Source: an uncultured Collinsella sp.
Lineage (GTDB): Bacteria; Actinomycetota; Coriobacteriia; Coriobacteriales; Coriobacteriaceae
Length of the DNA: 7,399 bases
Assembly (NCBI GenBank): GCA_900549535.1
Contig: UROR01000101.1
Span: forward strand, 1-7,399
Reading direction: 5' to 3'
Below are positions 5,039-7,399 of the stretch, in pieces. Under the pieces are notes generated by a model, which saw nothing but the letters and a program-made list of their open reading frames with translations, was not told where the DNA came from and made no database searches. A program made the position numbers and the translations under genes. How positions within the stretch are numbered: the stretch's first letter is position 1; the number at the start of each line of letters is the position of its first letter.

Positions 5039-7042
5039 ATGGCTAAGTTTGACATCATCGCCGCCACCGGTTGCCCGACCGGCATTGCGCACACCTTCAT
5101 GGCGAAGGAGGCGCTGGAGAAGGCAGCTGCCGAGCGCGGTCTGACCATTAAGGTCGAGACTCATGGCCAGGTCGGTGTCGAGAACGAGCTCACCAAGAGT
5201 GAGATCGCTGGCGCCAAGGCCGTCGTCGTCGCAGCCGATAAGGATGTCCAGGCCGAGCGTTTCGCCGGCAAGCCCATGGTTTCCGTTGGTGTTTCCAAGG
5301 CCCTGTCCGTTGAGGCCGCCGGTAAGTTGATTGACCGCGCGCTCGCCGCTAAGGGCGACAGCACGGTTGCAGCCGCTGCCGATGTCGAGGACGAGGTTGA
5401 GGAGAAGGAGTCCATCGGCCACATCATCTACAAGCACCTCATGAACGGCGTCAGCCACATGCTGGTCTTCGTCGTTGCTGGTGGTGTTCTGACCGCCGTT
5501 TCGTTCCTGTGGGGCATTACGTCCTTCGATTCGACGGCGTCTGACTACAACAGCTTTGCTGCTATGCTCAAGATCATCGGCGGCATTGCCATGAACCTCA
5601 TGGTTCCCGTGCTTTCCGCCTACATCGCCGAGTCCATCGGCAAGCGCCCGGCGCTCGTCCCCGGCTTCGTCGCCGGTATGATCGCCATCCAGGGCCTGCC
5701 TGTTAACGCCGAGACCGGCATGATCGATGCCGGTGGCGCCGGCGTGGGCTTCGGCTTCCTGGGCGGCATCGTCGGCGGCTTCCTTGCCGGCTATGTCATC
5801 TTGCTGCTCGAGAAGGTCTTTGCCGGTCTGCCCAAGAATCTGGACGGCCTCAAGGCTATCTTCCTGTACCCGCTGTTCTCGACGGCTATCGTCGGCCTGG
5901 TCATGCTCGGCATTTCCGGCCCCATGGCTGCCATCAACACCGCCATGATGGACTTCCTCAAGGGCCTGTCCGCCTCTGGCGCCGTTGTCCTGGGTCTTGC
6001 CATCGGCTGCATGTGCGCCTTTGACATGGGCGGCCCGGTCAACAAGGCTGCTTACGTTACCGGTACCGCTATGCTCACCGAGGCACTGGCCGCCGGTGTT
6101 GGCACCGATACCTACAACTTCGGCACCAACTTCATGGCTGCCGTTTCCGCCGCCTGCATCGTTCCGCCGCTGATCACCACCTTCGCCGTCGTTGTCGGCA
6201 AGAAGTACTTCAGCCAGGAGGACCATGACGCCGGTGTCGTCAACCTCATCCTTGGTTGCACCCACATCACCGAGGGCGCCATTCCGTTCATGACCAAGAA
6301 CATCTGGCCCGTCATGCCCATCATGATGCTCGGTTCTTCTATCGCTTCGATCCTGACCATTATGTTCAACGTTCACGATCCGGCGCCTCACGGTGGCTTC
6401 CTGGTCCTGCCCGTTGTCGAGAACGGTCCGCTGTGGGTTCTCGCGATCCTCATCGGCGCTGTGGTCGGTGGCATCCTGTTCGTGGCCTTTAAGAAGTACG
6501 ACTTCGAGAAGAACCAGAAGGCCGCTCCTGCAGCCAAGCCGGTTGAGGCTCCCAAGGCCGCTGCCGTCGAGGCCCCCAAGGCCGAGGCTGCCGACTTCGT
6601 TAAGGTCGAGAATGTCTTTGTTGCCGAGGACTTCGCTTCTCGTGACGAGGCTCTGAGCTTCGTTTCCAACCAGGCTGTCAAGGCCGGTATCGCCAGCGAC
6701 GCCGACGCCGTGTTGAACGCCTTCCTGGCCCGCGAGGCCGAGGGCACCACGGGCATGATGGAGGGCTTCGCCATCCCGCATGCCAAGTCCGACGCCATTA
6801 CCGAGGCTGCTGTTATCGTCGTCAAGGACGAGTCCGGCGTGACCGGTTGGGACACCATGGACGGCGCTCCCGTCAACGTGGCTATCGCCCTGCTCATCCC
6901 CGGTGCACAGGCCGGCACTACGCACCTCAAGATCCTGTCCAAGGTCGCCGAGGCGCTCATGGACGAGGGCTTCCGTGCCACCGTCAAGGGTTCCACCGAC
7001 GCCGCCAAGATCGCCAAGACGATCAACGCCCGCCTGGTCTAA
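5039..7042 (+). CDS. Fructose-family PTS transporter, EIIBCA in one chain
   Basis: This encodes 667 residues. EIIB (about 1-103) begins AKFDIIAATGCPTGIAHTFMA, with the phosphorylated Cys at 12. After an acidic linker (about 104-124), EIIC (about 125-494) contains the fructose-family hallmarks FDMGGPVNKAAY (D329) and ITEGAIPF (410-417), with many glycine-rich hydrophobic membrane segments. An Ala/Pro/Lys linker with a repeated VEAPKA unit (495-518) leads to EIIA (about 519-667), with the phosphoacceptor His581 in FAIPHAK. Phosphate passes from HPr to His581, then Cys12, then the sugar as it crosses the membrane. The B-C-A order resembles B. subtilis ManP (mannose) rather than the A-B-C order of FruA, so fructose, mannose or a related sugar is possible. 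Lys codons are nearly all AAG, unlike recN, suggesting high expression. It is transcribed alone from the divergent promoter region and ends at a terminator. Confidence 0.94.
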   Translation: MAKFDIIAATGCPTGIAHTFMAKEALEKAAAERGLTIKVETHGQVGVENELTKSEIAGAKAVVVAADKDVQAERFAGKPMVSVGVSKALSVEAAGKLIDRALAAKGDSTVAAAADVEDEVEEKESIGHIIYKHLMNGVSHMLVFVVAGGVLTAVSFLWGITSFDSTASDYNSFAAMLKIIGGIAMNLMVPVLSAYIAESIGKRPALVPGFVAGMIAIQGLPVNAETGMIDAGGAGVGFGFLGGIVGGFLAGYVILLLEKVFAGLPKNLDGLKAIFLYPLFSTAIVGLVMLGISGPMAAINTAMMDFLKGLSASGAVVLGLAIGCMCAFDMGGPVNKAAYVTGTAMLTEALAAGVGTDTYNFGTNFMAAVSAACIVPPLITTFAVVVGKKYFSQEDHDAGVVNLILGCTHITEGAIPFMTKNIWPVMPIMMLGSSIASILTIMFNVHDPAPHGGFLVLPVVENGPLWVLAILIGAVVGGILFVAFKKYDFEKNQKAAPAAKPVEAPKAAAVEAPKAEAADFVKVENVFVAEDFASRDEALSFVSNQAVKAGIASDADAVLNAFLAREAEGTTGMMEGFAIPHAKSDAITEAAVIVVKDESGVTGWDTMDGAPVNVAIALLIPGAQAGTTHLKILSKVAEALMDEGFRATVKGSTDAAKIAKTINARLV

Positions 7043-7077
7043 TCCAGCAGTTAGCGAATAATATCGCCCCTTGTAAC

Positions 7078-7113
7078 AAAGGCGGAGACCCTCACCAGGG
7101 CCTCCGCCTTTTT
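7078..7113 (+). terminator. Rho-independent terminator of the PTS gene
   Basis: AAAGGCGGAG (7078-7087) pairs with CTCCGCCTTT (7102-7111). After one A-C mismatch, an inner CCCT/AGGG stem (7089-7092 and 7097-7100) closes a 4-nt loop. The T-run 7109-7113 follows. It lies 36 nt after the transporter stop and marks it as the last gene of its unit. Confidence 0.92.
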
Positions 7114-7131
7114 CATGCCCCTTCTTCTGAC

Positions 7132-7194
7132 TTGCGGTGAAATAAGGACTGCTTAAACGTTTCAACCCAAAATTCAGTCCCTATTTCACCGCAA
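7132..7194. repeat. Near-perfect 20-nt inverted repeat (REP/MITE-like)
   Basis: TTGCGGTGAAATAAGGACTG (7132-7151) and its reverse complement (7175-7194) match at 19 of 20 positions. The 23-nt loop contains the 8-bp palindrome AAACGTTT (7155-7162). The single difference is A-C on the plus strand but a G-U wobble on the minus strand. No T-run follows on either side, so it is not a standard terminator, and it lies only 18 nt after one. The form, a long hairpin in an intergenic space with no coding capacity, suits a dispersed extragenic repeat or a small non-autonomous element. Copy number elsewhere is unknown. Confidence 0.7.
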
Positions 7195-7232
7195 CCTCGA
7201 AGGAGGGGATAGCGCGGCCTGTCTATCGGATC

Positions 7233-7290
7233 GTCCGTGCGGACAAATATTCAGCCAGAATTCCTTTCGCACGATATTTCTTGGACGGAC
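7233..7290. repeat. Interrupted hairpin, possible structured RNA
   Basis: GTCCGT (7233-7238) pairs with ACGGAC (7285-7290), and AAATAT (7245-7250) pairs with ATATTT (7274-7279). These two 6-bp helices are separated by an internal loop of 6 and 5 nt. A smaller alternative, GTCCG-TG-CGGAC, exists at 7233-7244. It matches no RNA family I recognise. Confidence 0.35.
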
Positions 7291-7347
7291 TGAGTTTCCG
7301 TAGCTCGCCTGCCGGGCGGGGCGGTTAAGTTTGTCGCGAGTTCCGCA

Positions 7348-7384
7348 CGCAAAGGAAAGCACTTAATGTGCTTTCCGTCTTGCG
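7348..7384. repeat. Two-part hairpin near the window end
   Basis: GGAAAGCAC (7354-7362) and GTGCTTTCC (7368-7376) form a perfect 9-bp stem with a TTAAT loop. An outer helix CGCAA/TTGCG (7348-7352 and 7380-7384) extends it across a small internal loop of 1 and 3 nt. Neither side has a proper T-run, although the minus strand continues with TTTGCG. It could be a weak terminator for a leftward gene beyond the window, part of a leader RNA, or an extragenic repeat. Confidence 0.5.
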
Positions 7385-7399
7385 CAGGACTGTAGAGCA

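Larger units (their letters stand above)
7114..7399. other. Intergenic stretch without a convincing gene
   Basis: No reading frame here looks like protein or has a fitting start. AAGGAGG at 7200-7206 resembles a ribosome binding site but has no ATG or GTG at usable distance. The stretch holds three hairpin-forming elements, listed separately, and runs off the window edge. It may contain the 5' or 3' region of a gene lying beyond 7399. Confidence 0.6.

Noticed and set aside
4937..7165. A 742-codon open frame on the minus strand covering the whole PTS gene
   Set aside because: It is a mirror of a codon-biased GC-rich gene whose antisense codons rarely form stops. The translation is a Gly/Asp/His-rich low-complexity string without domains, and the plus strand has intact EIIB, EIIC and EIIA motifs.
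7200..7206. AAGGAGG resembling a ribosome binding site
   Set aside because: No ATG or GTG opening a plausible frame lies 4-12 nt downstream, and no protein-like translation follows.

Overview
The window is GC-rich DNA that looks chromosomal and bacterial, with closely packed genes. The order xseA(end)-xseB-tlyA-nadK-recN, the GC-rich codon choice and the adjoining sugar phosphotransferase (PTS) locus suggest an actinobacterium, most likely a gut Coriobacteriia such as Collinsella. That assignment is inferred from gene order and style; no sequence comparison was possible. The tlyA-nadK(ppnK)-recN block is also adjacent in Mycobacterium tuberculosis.

Positions 1-3687 are one plus-strand housekeeping operon, entered near its 3' part. 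It holds the Ala/Glu-rich C-terminal end of a protein that is probably the exonuclease VII large subunit, then the exonuclease VII small subunit, a TlyA-type rRNA 2'-O-methyltransferase, NAD kinase, and the DNA-repair ATPase RecN. The genes are joined by a 2-nt gap, a TGATG junction, an ATGA junction and an 11-nt overlap, so translational coupling is likely. ExoVII and RecN act in DNA repair, TlyA modifies ribosomes and NadK supplies NADP. The association is probably by shared transcription rather than a single pathway.

Positions 3688-3908 separate two convergent transcription units. They contain a strong hairpin terminator usable from both sides, nested inside an imperfect 30-bp inverted repeat.

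Positions 3909-7042 are a divergent sugar-uptake locus. A MurR/RpiR-family regulator (HTH plus SIS domain) lies on the minus strand, and a fructose-family PTS transporter with domain order EIIB-EIIC-EIIA lies on the plus strand. The 272-nt gap between them carries a cluster of overlapping palindromes built from CTTTCA/TGAAAG half-sites, the best candidate operator. It also carries a possible promoter, two GC-rich leader hairpins and a strong Shine-Dalgarno. The simplest model is that the regulator senses a phosphosugar through its SIS domain and controls the transporter, and perhaps itself. The sugar is not determined; no 1-phosphofructokinase or mannose-6-phosphate isomerase gene is visible here.

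Positions 7078-7113 are a strong terminator for the transporter. The last ~285 nt hold no convincing gene but contain three hairpin-forming elements, one with nearly perfect 20-nt arms and resembling a REP or MITE-type repeat. I saw no insertion sequence, CRISPR array, tRNA/rRNA gene or defence system. Most of the window is ordinary core genome; the points of interest are the non-coding elements.
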